From: DASZQL01 sp964391865
Lineage (GTDB): Bacteria > Planctomycetota > Phycisphaerae > Phycisphaerales > UBA1924
Reading direction: 5' to 3'
NCBI GenBank assembly: GCA_964391865.1
Contig: CAYMNQ010000006.1
Location: 186,001-250,000 of the forward strand
DNA length: 64,000 nt
The notes beneath the pieces are model-generated. The model searched no databases. It was not told where the DNA came from and saw nothing but the letters and a program-made list of their open reading frames with translations. Made by a program: the position numbers and the translations under genes. Shown here one piece after another: positions 43,982 to 52,185 of the stretch (within the stretch, counting starts at the first letter, position 1; each line of letters begins with the position of its first letter).

Positions 43982-45457
43982 GTGGCACGGATACTGATCA
44001 TCGAGGATGAAGCCAATCTCCGGTTCGCAATCCGGCAGAGCTTCGCGCGCGCGTCGCACGAGGTCGCCGAAGCCTCCAATGTCCCGGAAGCGATGGAGCA
44101 CTTCCGCCGCGCCGAGTTTGACGCGATCGTCTCCGACATCAACCTGGCGTCCGATCAATCGGGGACCGATTTCCTTCGGCATGCGCGGGAAGAGGGCTTC
44201 GAAGGCGCATTCATCATCATCACCGCATTCGGCTCGGTCGAGAAGGCCGTTGAAGCGATGAAGTTCGGCGCCGACGATTTCCTCCAAAAACCGATCAGCC
44301 TCCAGGAACTACAGGTCGTGGTGGAGCGGGCGCTCGATCACCGCCGCATGCGCACGCAGCTCCGGTTGTACGAGCGGCTCGAGCAGTCACGCGAAGGGCA
44401 ACGCCAGATTCTCGGGCAAAGCCCGGCGTGGCTCAGCGCGCTGGCGCTGGCGGAGCGCCTCGCCGCACTGCCCCTGCCGCGCGCGGACGCGCCCAACGGC
44501 GCGCCGGTGCTGCCGACGATCCTGCTGCTGGGGGAGACGGGCAGCGGCAAGGGCGTGATTGCACGCCACATCCACGCGACCGCGCAGCGCCTCGGTGCCG
44601 ATACTTCGACGCCCTTCATCCATGTGAACTGCGCCGCGCTCCCGCCGACGCTCATCGAATCCGAGCTTTTCGGTCACGAGAAGGGCGCATTCACAGACGC
44701 GAAGGCGGCCCGCGCCGGGCTCTTCGAGATGGCCGAAGGCGGCTCGATCTTCCTTGATGAGATCGGCGACATGCCCGCCGACCTGCAGGCGAAGCTGCTA
44801 TTGGTGCTCGAGCACGGGCGCTTCCGGCGCGTGGGCGGCTCGCGTGAGCGTTCGGTCCGCGCCCGCGTCATCGCCGCGACCAATCAGGCGCTCGACCAGC
44901 GCGTCGACGCGGGCCACTTCCGGCGTGATCTCTTCTACCGGCTCAACGCGTTCACGATCCGCATCCCGCCGCTGCGCGAGCGCGGGGATGACGCGCTGGC
45001 CATGGCCGCGGCCCTGCTCGACACCATGTCGCGCGAACAACGCCGAGCGCCGATGACGCTGAACATCCAGGCGCAGGCGGCGGTGCGTCACCACACCTGG
45101 CCCGGCAACGTGCGCGAACTGCACAACGCGGTGCAGCGCGCCGTGATGCTCGCCGATTCGGCCGATGTCGGCCCGGCGGATCTGGGGCTGAGCGTGCTGG
45201 CGCGCAAACGCGTGAGCGAGCACGCGGACGCACCGGCCCCGGGCACGCCCGCAGGTGGGCCGCTGGTCTTCGACTTCGAGCACGCGCAATACACCGCCGA
45301 CGGCGTGGAGCGTGAACTGATCCTCCAGGCCCTCCGCAAAGTCCGAGGGAACGTGTCGAAGGCCGCCAAACTCATCGGCATGAACCGCAGTTCCCTCCGC
45401 TACCGCATCGAGCGATGCGGGCTTGAGAACGAAGTCCAGGAGCTTGCCCGCCAATGA
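43982..45457 (+). CDS. Sigma-54-dependent response regulator (NtrC family)
   Basis: Regulator of 491 residues: receiver with D52 (IVSDINL), AAA+ domain with Walker A GETGSGK (184-190) and a C-terminal Fis-type helix-turn-helix (NVSKAAKLIGMNRSSLRYRI). The sigma-54-contact loop reads GAFTDA (235-240) rather than GAFTGA; such variants exist in active family members, so it may still work. GTG start. It is paired with the upstream kinase, and its stop overlaps the next gene by 4 bp. Confidence 0.94.
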   Translation: MARILIIEDEANLRFAIRQSFARASHEVAEASNVPEAMEHFRRAEFDAIVSDINLASDQSGTDFLRHAREEGFEGAFIIITAFGSVEKAVEAMKFGADDFLQKPISLQELQVVVERALDHRRMRTQLRLYERLEQSREGQRQILGQSPAWLSALALAERLAALPLPRADAPNGAPVLPTILLLGETGSGKGVIARHIHATAQRLGADTSTPFIHVNCAALPPTLIESELFGHEKGAFTDAKAARAGLFEMAEGGSIFLDEIGDMPADLQAKLLLVLEHGRFRRVGGSRERSVRARVIAATNQALDQRVDAGHFRRDLFYRLNAFTIRIPPLRERGDDALAMAAALLDTMSREQRRAPMTLNIQAQAAVRHHTWPGNVRELHNAVQRAVMLADSADVGPADLGLSVLARKRVSEHADAPAPGTPAGGPLVFDFEHAQYTADGVERELILQALRKVRGNVSKAAKLIGMNRSSLRYRIERCGLENEVQELARQ

Positions 45458-47067
45458 CCGACCGACAGGTCTGTTGTGTTCTTGGTTCGTTGGCTCTCGC
45501 GTCGGCAGTCGGCGCGGTCGTCCGTGGCGCCGAGACCGTCCCAATCATCAATTCCTCGGTCACGTTCACGGACGCGCTGAATGACGCATCGGTTCACCGC
45601 GTCGATCCCACGACGCCCGGTTCGCCGCTCCCGCTGCTCGTAGGGCAAGGTGTCACAGACTTGGCGGGCGTGAGTTTCGCCGCGTGGGAGACACCGACGC
45701 CGCTGACCGACCCGTACTCTGGAGTCGTGTCTGACGCGCCCGGCTCGACGCTCGTGCGCGTGCAGCTTGTGTTCAACGGGCACGTCAATCCGCCCGGACC
45801 GGCAGGACTCGGCGGGGAGTCGTTCAACCCCTTCAAATTCGGTTTGAAGCCCGTCTTCGGCTTCATCGAGATCGATCTCGACGCTGACTACGACACCGGC
45901 GGCGAGACCGGCACGGCCGCCGAATCGCGCTCCCTCGGCGCGATCGGGCGCTTCGGCGGACTCGCCGGCGCCACGCGCCGCGATCGGCAGGCACGCTCCG
46001 GCGCCGATATCGATCGCAACTTCTTCACCGGGCCCTTTTACGAGCGGAGCGGCGCTGATTGGCTCGTTGGTTTCTGTGGCTGCTACGACGTCACCTTGAT
46101 CAGCGAGCGCAGCGGTGACGGCGACAGCGTGTTCGAGAGCGGCGAAGTTTGGATCGTCGAGGGGCGATTCTTCCGCCGCGCCGGCGGGTACCAACTCGGC
46201 AGCCTCATGTTCGGCGGTACCGCGCCGGGCTTGTACGACCCGCCCGTCCGCGCGCTCATCCACTCCGATCCTGGGCTGACGGGCACGACCGATGACGACC
46301 GGACGTACTTCACGATCATCTATCCCCTCACGATGGCCGGGGCGGCCGCGCTCACGGGCGGGGCTGAAGAGCCGATCGACACGGATGTTGAGAATCACAC
46401 CAGCATCGAGGAAGCGATCGAGGACATCATCATCGTCGCCAACGCGGGCGGACTGACCGGGCCGACGCAGGTCCTTCAGCAAGGGTGGGCCGGTCGATCG
46501 CGCGGTATCGCGCTGACACCCGGCACTTGGCGTGCCTCAGCGCTCCTTGGCACGGTGTATCCGACGCAGGGATCGTTCACGTACATCTGGACCGATGTCG
46601 GCTTCGACCTGAAGCGGGGCGACATGAACGGCGACGGCGCCGCCAATGTGACCGATCAGAACATTATCGAGTCGTACATCACCGCCAACGACGGCACCGC
46701 GAACGACGCCGACGGCGCGTTAAACGGCTCCGTGCGCATCCCGAGCTACGCGGTCGGGTTCAACTACCGCGACCTGAACGCCGACGGGCTCATCAACTTC
46801 ACCGATCGAAATGACCCGCTTTACCCGCCTCTGGTTGTGAGTCCGATCGGCGACCTCGATGGGAACGGCTTGGTGGGCCTGTCCGACATTGCCCTGGTCA
46901 TCGCTGCGTGGGGCGAGGAGGGCACCGACAGCCCCGCGGACGCGAACGATGACGGTGTGGTTGACCTCGCCGACCTTGCGGTTGTGATCCAGAATTGGGG
47001 CGGGACATCGACGGGGCCCGTCGACGCGATCCCCGCCGATCGTCGGCTGGCCTCCCCGGTGCATTGA
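45454..47067 (+). CDS. Secreted protein with C-terminal dockerin-like repeats
   Basis: Exported protein of 537 residues with a signal peptide (VCCVLGSLALASAVGA). The body (30-370) has no family I can name. A first calcium-loop block (GDMNGDGAANVTDQ...NADGLINFTD) is followed by dockerin-like repeats GDLDGNGLVGLSDIALVIAAW and DANDDGVVDLADLAVVI. Translationally coupled to the regulator, so it may be the output or a reporter of the two-component system. Its stop lies 5 bp from the convergent YHS gene. Confidence 0.82.
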   Translation: MTDRQVCCVLGSLALASAVGAVVRGAETVPIINSSVTFTDALNDASVHRVDPTTPGSPLPLLVGQGVTDLAGVSFAAWETPTPLTDPYSGVVSDAPGSTLVRVQLVFNGHVNPPGPAGLGGESFNPFKFGLKPVFGFIEIDLDADYDTGGETGTAAESRSLGAIGRFGGLAGATRRDRQARSGADIDRNFFTGPFYERSGADWLVGFCGCYDVTLISERSGDGDSVFESGEVWIVEGRFFRRAGGYQLGSLMFGGTAPGLYDPPVRALIHSDPGLTGTTDDDRTYFTIIYPLTMAGAAALTGGAEEPIDTDVENHTSIEEAIEDIIIVANAGGLTGPTQVLQQGWAGRSRGIALTPGTWRASALLGTVYPTQGSFTYIWTDVGFDLKRGDMNGDGAANVTDQNIIESYITANDGTANDADGALNGSVRIPSYAVGFNYRDLNADGLINFTDRNDPLYPPLVVSPIGDLDGNGLVGLSDIALVIAAWGEEGTDSPADANDDGVVDLADLAVVIQNWGGTSTGPVDAIPADRRLASPVH

Positions 47068-47072
47068 CCCGG

Positions 47073-47630
47073 TCACTTCGCGGGCGCGTCGCGCTTCTCT
47101 TCGCCGGTGAGCGACTTCCACTGCTGATCGGCGTCTGCGGCGTTCTTGGCGGGGTTCTTGTCCCAGAAACTCCGCGCGTCTTCGAAGATCGTCTTGTAGA
47201 ACAGGAACAGCCGACCGTCCTTGATCTCGAAGGCTTTGGGGTTGATCTCCACCTTGCGCCCGCCGTCGGCCATGGCGCTCGCGCACCACCCGCCATAGGC
47301 CGGCTCGTACCGCTGCGGGTTTTTCTTGAATCGCTCGAGGTTCTCGGCGCTGGCGAAGCGGTAGGTCACGCCGCGGAACTCGAAGGTGAGTTTGGCGTCG
47401 CCTTTCGTGGCCTTGCCGCCGCCCTCGGCGAAGTACGCGACCGGGTCGTAGCCTTCGATGGCGAGGGCGTTCTTCGGCAGGTTGTAGTGCTGTGTATCAC
47501 GCGGCGCGGTGGGATCGGTCTCACTGGCGGAGCTGGGCGGCGTGCCCTCGGCCTGGGAACCGAGCGCCAACGGCGCGAGCGGGAGGGCGGTCACAAGGGA
47601 GAGAATCAGTGCGGCGGTCGGGCGTGGCAT
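47073..47630 (-). CDS. YHS domain-containing secreted protein
   Basis: Protein of 185 residues with a signal peptide (LILSLVTALPLAPLALG). The YHS-type domain is visible: IEGYDPVAYFAEGG, FRGVTYRFASAENLERFKKNP, YEPAYGGWCA. The family is seen next to cytochromes and redox genes and may bind metal; function not established. It is transcribed away from the octaheme cytochrome gene, with 197 bp between the two starts. Confidence 0.88.
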   Translation of the reverse strand: MPRPTAALILSLVTALPLAPLALGSQAEGTPPSSASETDPTAPRDTQHYNLPKNALAIEGYDPVAYFAEGGGKATKGDAKLTFEFRGVTYRFASAENLERFKKNPQRYEPAYGGWCASAMADGGRKVEINPKAFEIKDGRLFLFYKTIFEDARSFWDKNPAKNAADADQQWKSLTGEEKRDAPAK

Positions 47631-47827
47631 GCGGATGAACTCCGGTGGGTGTGCGAGAGAAGCCGGGTCTGTTGAATTGTTCGATGCCGGCGTGTGGAGC
47701 GGGATTCCTGGAAGGATTCGGTGAAAATACTTGAGGCGCGGGCGGCATAGGGATAGGCTGGCGCGCCTCGCGGGCGTCGGCGGTCGTGGGGATCGGCGTT
47801 CGCCCGCGAAGATCGGATCGTGGGCGT

Positions 47828-49831
47828 ATGGCCGGCTTTTCGGCCTGGGGGCAGATCGTCGCGTTCGCGCTGGTGGCGTTGGCTGCCGCCGGTGTGATCC
47901 TCTCGTCGCGCCGCGCGGGCGGTTCGCTCGCGTGGTTTCTCGCGGGCGGAGTGCTGATCGGCACGCCCTTGCTGGGCATGCTGCGATGGTCGAGCCTCGC
48001 CGCCGACCACAGCTCGCACGCCGTGCTGATCTCCGAGATCCCGGCGCTCGACCTGCCGGGTCAGAGCTTCGTGCGTTCCGATAGCTGCAGGGCGTGCCAC
48101 CCGAGCGAGTATGCCTCGTGGCACCACAGCTATCACCGAACGATGACTCAGGCGGCCTCTCCCGACGCGATCATCCCCGATCTGCACGGGTTGGTGCTCT
48201 CCTCGCGCGGGCGCGACTACCGCTTCGAGCGCGATGGCGACGAGTTCTTCGTGACGATGGCCGACCCGGACTGGGAGCACGATCTGTTCTCGCGCGGCAT
48301 CTCGCCCGACTCCGTCAGCGCGCCGCCGATGGTGCGCACGCGCATCGTGATGACCACCGGCTCGCACAACCAGCAGACGTTCTGGGTGGCGAGCAACAAA
48401 GGGCGGAAGCTGCTCAACGTGCCGTGGATGTACCTGACCGCCGAGAAGAAGTGGGCGCCGCGCGAAGATGTGTTTCTTCGCCCGCCGCAGGGGCACCGCA
48501 AGTTTGATCGCTGGAACGACAACTGCATCGAGTGTCACAGCACTGCCGGGGAGATCAACTTCGACAAGTCGACCGGGCATTTCGACACCGCCGCCGCGGA
48601 GTTGGGCATCGCGTGCGAGGCGTGCCACGGGCCGGGCGAGGCGCACATCCGCGCCAACCAGGACCCGCGGCGGCGGCTGCAGCTGGCGCGCGAAGGGAAG
48701 GGCGACCCGACGATCGTGAACCCCGCGCGGCTGGATGCGCAGCGCTCGTCGTATGTGTGCGGGCAGTGCCACGGGATGAATGTCTTCAAGAACGAGGTCA
48801 CCGCCGCGGGCGTGCGCTACCGCGCCGGCGGCGACCTGACCGAGGGGCGCATGATCCTGCGCACCACGCCCGCGCGCCTGACGGAGAACGATAAGAAGGA
48901 CTGGGCGCGCCTCGAGAAACACCTGCGCGACATGCCGGCGAATTTCGTGCCCGACCGCTTCTGGCCCGACGGCATGGTCCGCGTCTCCGGGCGCGACCAC
49001 AACGCGATGGTGGAGTCGCTCTGCTTCGCGGGCGGCGATCTCTCGTGCCTCTCGTGCCATTCGATGCACTCGGCGCACCGCGTCGACCAGCTGAAGCATG
49101 CGAAATCTCCCGATGAGGACTGCCTGCAGTGCCATTCCGAGTTCCGCGCGGACATCCCCGCGCACACGCACCACGCGGCGGGGTCGCCCGGCTCGGCGTG
49201 CGTGTCGTGCCACATGCCGCACACCGTGTACGGGCTGCTCAAGACGATCCGCAGTCATCACATCGACAGTCCGACGGCGGAGAAGGCGCTGCGCACGGGG
49301 CGGCCCGATTCCTGCACGATCTGCCATGTCGATCGCACGATGGAGTGGACGGCGGCGAAGCTCAACGAGTGGTACGGGCAGCCGATGCCCGAACTGAATG
49401 AAGAGCAGAAGTCGATTTCCGCCGGCGTGCTGTGGCTGCTGACGGGTGATGCGAACCAGCGCGCGATCGTGGCTGACGCGATGGGGCGGCGTGAGACGCA
49501 GCTCGCCGCGGGGACGGAGTGGTTGCCGGGACTGCTCGCTCCGCTGCTGAACGACCCATTCCCGGCAGTGCGGTTCATCGCACACCGCTCGCTTCGGACG
49601 CTGCCGGGGTTCGAGCAGTTTGAGTTCGACTTCGTGGGGCCCGCTGACAGTTGGGCCGCAGCGCGCGACCGGGCGCTGGCGGTGTGGAACTCGCGACGCT
49701 CCGCCGGTGCACCGCTCGGCACGTCCTCTCCCGGCGCGGTGTTGTTCGACAGCGCGGGCCAACTCGATCGCGCGGCGGTCGCGCGGTTGCTGCTGCGGCG
49801 TGATGACCGGCCGATGGATTTGCGTGAATGA
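47828..49831 (+). CDS. Octaheme c-type cytochrome with N-terminal membrane anchor
   Basis: Protein of 667 residues. Two hydrophobic segments near the N-terminus (about 8-25 and 35-50) probably anchor it; eight CxxCH motifs follow (CRACH at 87-91, then CIECH, CEACH, CGQCH, CLSCH, CLQCH, CVSCH, CTICH). The C-terminal 170 residues are helical, HEAT-like, without hemes. The pattern resembles the cytochrome c554/multiheme group. It would be a periplasmic electron carrier or reductase. ATG at 47828 is preferred over a start 14 codons upstream. Confidence 0.9.
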   Translation: MAGFSAWGQIVAFALVALAAAGVILSSRRAGGSLAWFLAGGVLIGTPLLGMLRWSSLAADHSSHAVLISEIPALDLPGQSFVRSDSCRACHPSEYASWHHSYHRTMTQAASPDAIIPDLHGLVLSSRGRDYRFERDGDEFFVTMADPDWEHDLFSRGISPDSVSAPPMVRTRIVMTTGSHNQQTFWVASNKGRKLLNVPWMYLTAEKKWAPREDVFLRPPQGHRKFDRWNDNCIECHSTAGEINFDKSTGHFDTAAAELGIACEACHGPGEAHIRANQDPRRRLQLAREGKGDPTIVNPARLDAQRSSYVCGQCHGMNVFKNEVTAAGVRYRAGGDLTEGRMILRTTPARLTENDKKDWARLEKHLRDMPANFVPDRFWPDGMVRVSGRDHNAMVESLCFAGGDLSCLSCHSMHSAHRVDQLKHAKSPDEDCLQCHSEFRADIPAHTHHAAGSPGSACVSCHMPHTVYGLLKTIRSHHIDSPTAEKALRTGRPDSCTICHVDRTMEWTAAKLNEWYGQPMPELNEEQKSISAGVLWLLTGDANQRAIVADAMGRRETQLAAGTEWLPGLLAPLLNDPFPAVRFIAHRSLRTLPGFEQFEFDFVGPADSWAAARDRALAVWNSRRSAGAPLGTSSPGAVLFDSAGQLDRAAVARLLLRRDDRPMDLRE

Positions 49832-49855
49832 CATGACTGCTTTCCCGGTGTCACC

Positions 49856-49922
49856 GACCGGTCCTCCGGTCAGTGCGTGTGACTGAGCCGACCGAATCAC
49901 ACTGACCCGAGGAACGGGTCAG
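49856..49922. repeat. Pair of hairpins after the octaheme cytochrome
   Basis: GACCGG-TCCT-CCGGTC (49856-49871) and CTGACCCG-AGGAA-CGGGTCAG (49902-49922) follow the cytochrome stop. Without a T run they may be transcript stabilisers or a weak terminator. The second one reaches the start region of the next gene. Confidence 0.5.
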
Positions 49923-49963
49923 TGGCACAACTCAAACCGAATCGCCGCCTGTTAGTACCCCGT

Positions 49964-50440
49964 ATGACACGCCCAACCCCGAAACCGATCGCCGCGAGCA
50001 ACAGTGATGCAGCCCCTCCGTCCGTCGAGCGCGCGAATCTGCGCTTCGGCTGGTGGGCGCTGCTGCTGTATCTGACGATGGGGCTGGTGCTGGAAGCGAT
50101 GCACGGCTTCAAGGCGCAGGAGTATCTAAACGTGTCGAACGAGACACGCCGACTGATGTGGACGCTGGCGCACGCGCACGGGACGCTGTTCGCGGTCATC
50201 AACATTGTGTTCGCGCTGGCGCTCCGCGCGATGCCGTGGTGGACGGGCGCGACGCGCGTTGCGGCGTCGCGCTGTCTGCTGGGGTCGCTGGTGCTGCTGC
50301 CGGCGGGGTTTTTCCTCGGCGGCGTGTGGATCATGGACCGCGATCCTGGGTTGCCGATCGTGCTGGTGCCGATCGGCGCGGTGCTGATGATCGTGGGCGT
50401 GCTGCTGACGGCGCTGGCGGCGGGGCGGGAGCGGGCTTGA
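49964..50440 (+). CDS. Small multi-pass membrane protein, unknown
   Basis: Protein of 158 residues with about four membrane segments (WWALLLYLTMGLVLEAM, LFAVINIVFALALRAM, LLGSLVLLPAGFFLGGVWIM, IVLVPIGAVLMIVGVLLTAL). A histidine/tryptophan-rich patch (WTLAHAHGTLF) sits before the second segment. I do not recognise it. A start at 49922 would add 14 residues but lies in a hairpin. It may be co-transcribed with the cytochrome 130 bp upstream. Confidence 0.7.
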   Translation: MTRPTPKPIAASNSDAAPPSVERANLRFGWWALLLYLTMGLVLEAMHGFKAQEYLNVSNETRRLMWTLAHAHGTLFAVINIVFALALRAMPWWTGATRVAASRCLLGSLVLLPAGFFLGGVWIMDRDPGLPIVLVPIGAVLMIVGVLLTALAAGRERA

Positions 50441-50441
50441 G

Positions 50442-50462
50442 GCTTGGGGCTTGGGGCTTGGG
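50442..50462. repeat. Three tandem 7-bp GCTTGGG units
   Basis: GCTTGGG is repeated at 50442, 50449 and 50456, immediately after the stop of the small membrane protein. Translated in the opposite direction it gives PKPQA-type peptides. Confidence 0.7.
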
Positions 50463-50620
50463 GCGCGCGGAAAGGGACTCGCCGCGAAGTTGCAGAGGAT
50501 TTGGAGGTGGAGAGAAGGCGTGTGATTGCGATCGCTGGATTCTCTGCGAATCCGCGCTGAACTGAACTGCCGAGGTTGGGTGTCGAGATTCGCGATTCTG
50601 ATGGCCGACTGCTGAACGCC

Positions 50621-50650
50621 GAGTGCTGAGTGCTGAGTGCTGAGTGCTGA
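50621..50650. repeat. Four tandem 7-bp AGTGCTG units
   Basis: AGTGCTG is repeated at 50622, 50629, 50636 and 50643. On the minus strand it reads as QHSALST-type peptide. The unit length is the same as in the GCTTGGG array 160 bp away. Confidence 0.7.
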
Positions 50651-51344
50651 AAAGAAAACCCGCCGGCGGGCGATGTGGTGTGGCCCGGCTTTCGCCGGGC
50701 GACGAGACACAACGGAACGAGTGAGGCAACGAAACACAGGATGTGACCGGGCCGGGAGACTCGTGTGCACCCGAGTGCCGATTGGCCCGGTCGAAGGGAC
50801 GCCGCGTGGACGCCCTCTACCTCTCCCGGTGTGCGTCACCGGCGCGCGCACAAATGCGGACGTGCGCGCGGTCGGCGGGGGGACGGGACAGGTTGAGATG
50901 GCGGGTTGGCGGGCGGAGCGGGAATTGTGGCGAGTTTTGTGGTTTTCCCGCCGAGGGCTTGGGGACATGTCACCGGCGCGCGCACGACGGGTGACTCGCG
51001 CGATTGCGGGCCGCTTTGCGCTGATCAATCGGACGCGCGGGAATCGCTGCGCGGCGGAAGCGTGGTTCACTCAATCGCTGGGCATCCACCAGAACTCGGC
51101 CGGCCGAAGGCATGGCCAACCAGTACGGCAGCCTCGGCAGGATCGAACTAACGCGCGGGCGCAGGTGAGAGGCATGCCGGCTGTGGATGATCGCGCGATC
51201 TACTTAGGAAGATCGGCGCGAAGGATCGTGAGCGGCTGCTGCAGCGGTGGCTGGATGAGGCGGGGTGCGGGGGTGCAGAGCCGTTAGGCTGGCTCGCCGG
51301 CCCCTCTCCCCGGCCCCCTCCCTGAGGGAGAGGGAGGTAGAAGT

Positions 51345-51833
51345 TCACCGCGCGGCGGCGGGCGCCGGCGCAGCCGCTGCGCCTTCCTGCTGCTTGAGCA
51401 GGTCGTAGATGGCCTGAGCGCTCGTCGCGTCGTACATCTTGTTGCGGAAGGGCTCGTTCGTCATCAGGCGGCTGATCTTCGCGAGCGCCTGGATGTGATC
51501 ACTCGTGCGGTCGAGGGGGCTGGCGAGGAGGACGATCATTTTCACCGGCTTGCCGTCGATCGCGGCGAAGTCCATCGGCTCGGCGGGCTTGCCGATCGCC
51601 ATCGCCAGGTTGGCGATGCCGTCGCACTTGCCGTGGGGGATCGCGAGGGCGTAGCCGATGCCGGTGGTGCGGGTGCACTCGCGGCTCCAGACGGCGTTCT
51701 TCAGCGCGCCGGGGTCCTTGACCTTGCCCTGCGCCGCGAGCATGTCGACGAGTTCCTCGATCGCGGCCTTTTTGTCGGCGGCGGCGAGCGGCACTTTGAT
51801 GCTGGCGGGGGTGAGGATGTCCAGTAGGTTCAT
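51345..51833 (-). CDS. PTS EIIA-type protein (fructose/nitrogen family), second copy
   Basis: Protein of 162 residues with the EIIA fold; the phospho-histidine is H67 in LAIPHGKCDG. The family segments TTGIGYALAIPHG and DRTSDHIQALAKISRL are intact; the C-terminal tail is alanine-rich. No IIB/IIC domain is present. It would receive phosphate from the HPr at 15668-15952. ATG at 51833 is chosen over an upstream start at 51881 on family length. It diverges from the prenyl synthase gene. Confidence 0.9.
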   Translation of the reverse strand: MNLLDILTPASIKVPLAAADKKAAIEELVDMLAAQGKVKDPGALKNAVWSRECTRTTGIGYALAIPHGKCDGIANLAMAIGKPAEPMDFAAIDGKPVKMIVLLASPLDRTSDHIQALAKISRLMTNEPFRNKMYDATSAQAIYDLLKQQEGAAAAPAPAAAR

Positions 51834-51964
51834 GCCGCGGTCCAGAGTCGTGAGCACAACGCATCCGCCACGGAAGCCCAACGCTCGGGCATCGACCGTG
51901 CGGCGAGCATCGTATCACGCGCACGCGGCATCGCAAAGGGCGGGATGGTTGTGTCGAGCCTTCC

Positions 51965-52022
51965 GCGCGAGCGGGGGGAGATTCGTTTGTCGAGGTGAGC
52001 GACCCCCCGCTCGCGCGGGGGG
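51965..52022. repeat. GC-rich 14-bp inverted repeat with an inner hairpin
   Basis: GCGCGAGCGGGGGG (51965-51978) and its exact inverse CCCCCCGCTCGCGC (52003-52016) are 24 bp apart. The second arm can also pair with the following GCGGGGGG (52015-52022), giving alternative hairpins. It lies between divergent genes and may regulate either. Confidence 0.65.
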
Positions 52023-52185
52023 CTCCATTCGCGCCGGGGGGGCGCCATTCTCGCGGGGGGCTTCGTGTCGGCGTCGCTGTCCGCTCGCGTCTCATATACT
52101 CCGGTTTCCTGAACCTGCGCGGAGTCCTCCCGAATTGCCTGAAACAGCCAGCATTCCGAGCCGAGCCGTGGAGTCGTCCGGGCCG

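Larger units (their letters stand above)
50441..51344. other. 0.9-kb non-coding stretch rich in short repeats
   Basis: No convincing gene. Contents in order: tandem GCTTGGG units (50442-50462), tandem TGCTGAG units (50621-50650), hairpin GCCCGGC-TTTC-GCCGGGC (50683-50700), a repeated CACCGGCGCGCGCAC (near 50838 and 50971), and near 51200-51290 a plus-strand frame reading KDRERLLQRWLDEAG that looks like the end of a decayed gene. The right edge is the end of the EIIA gene. Confidence 0.5.

Noticed and set aside
47606..49900. A 764-codon open frame on the minus strand.
   Set aside because: It is the antisense shadow of the octaheme cytochrome, whose eight CxxCH motifs prove the plus strand codes.
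50126..51070. A 314-codon open frame on the minus strand.
   Set aside because: It runs through tandem repeats and palindromes and overlaps the small membrane protein; it contains repeat-derived QHSALST and PKPQA runs and no domain.
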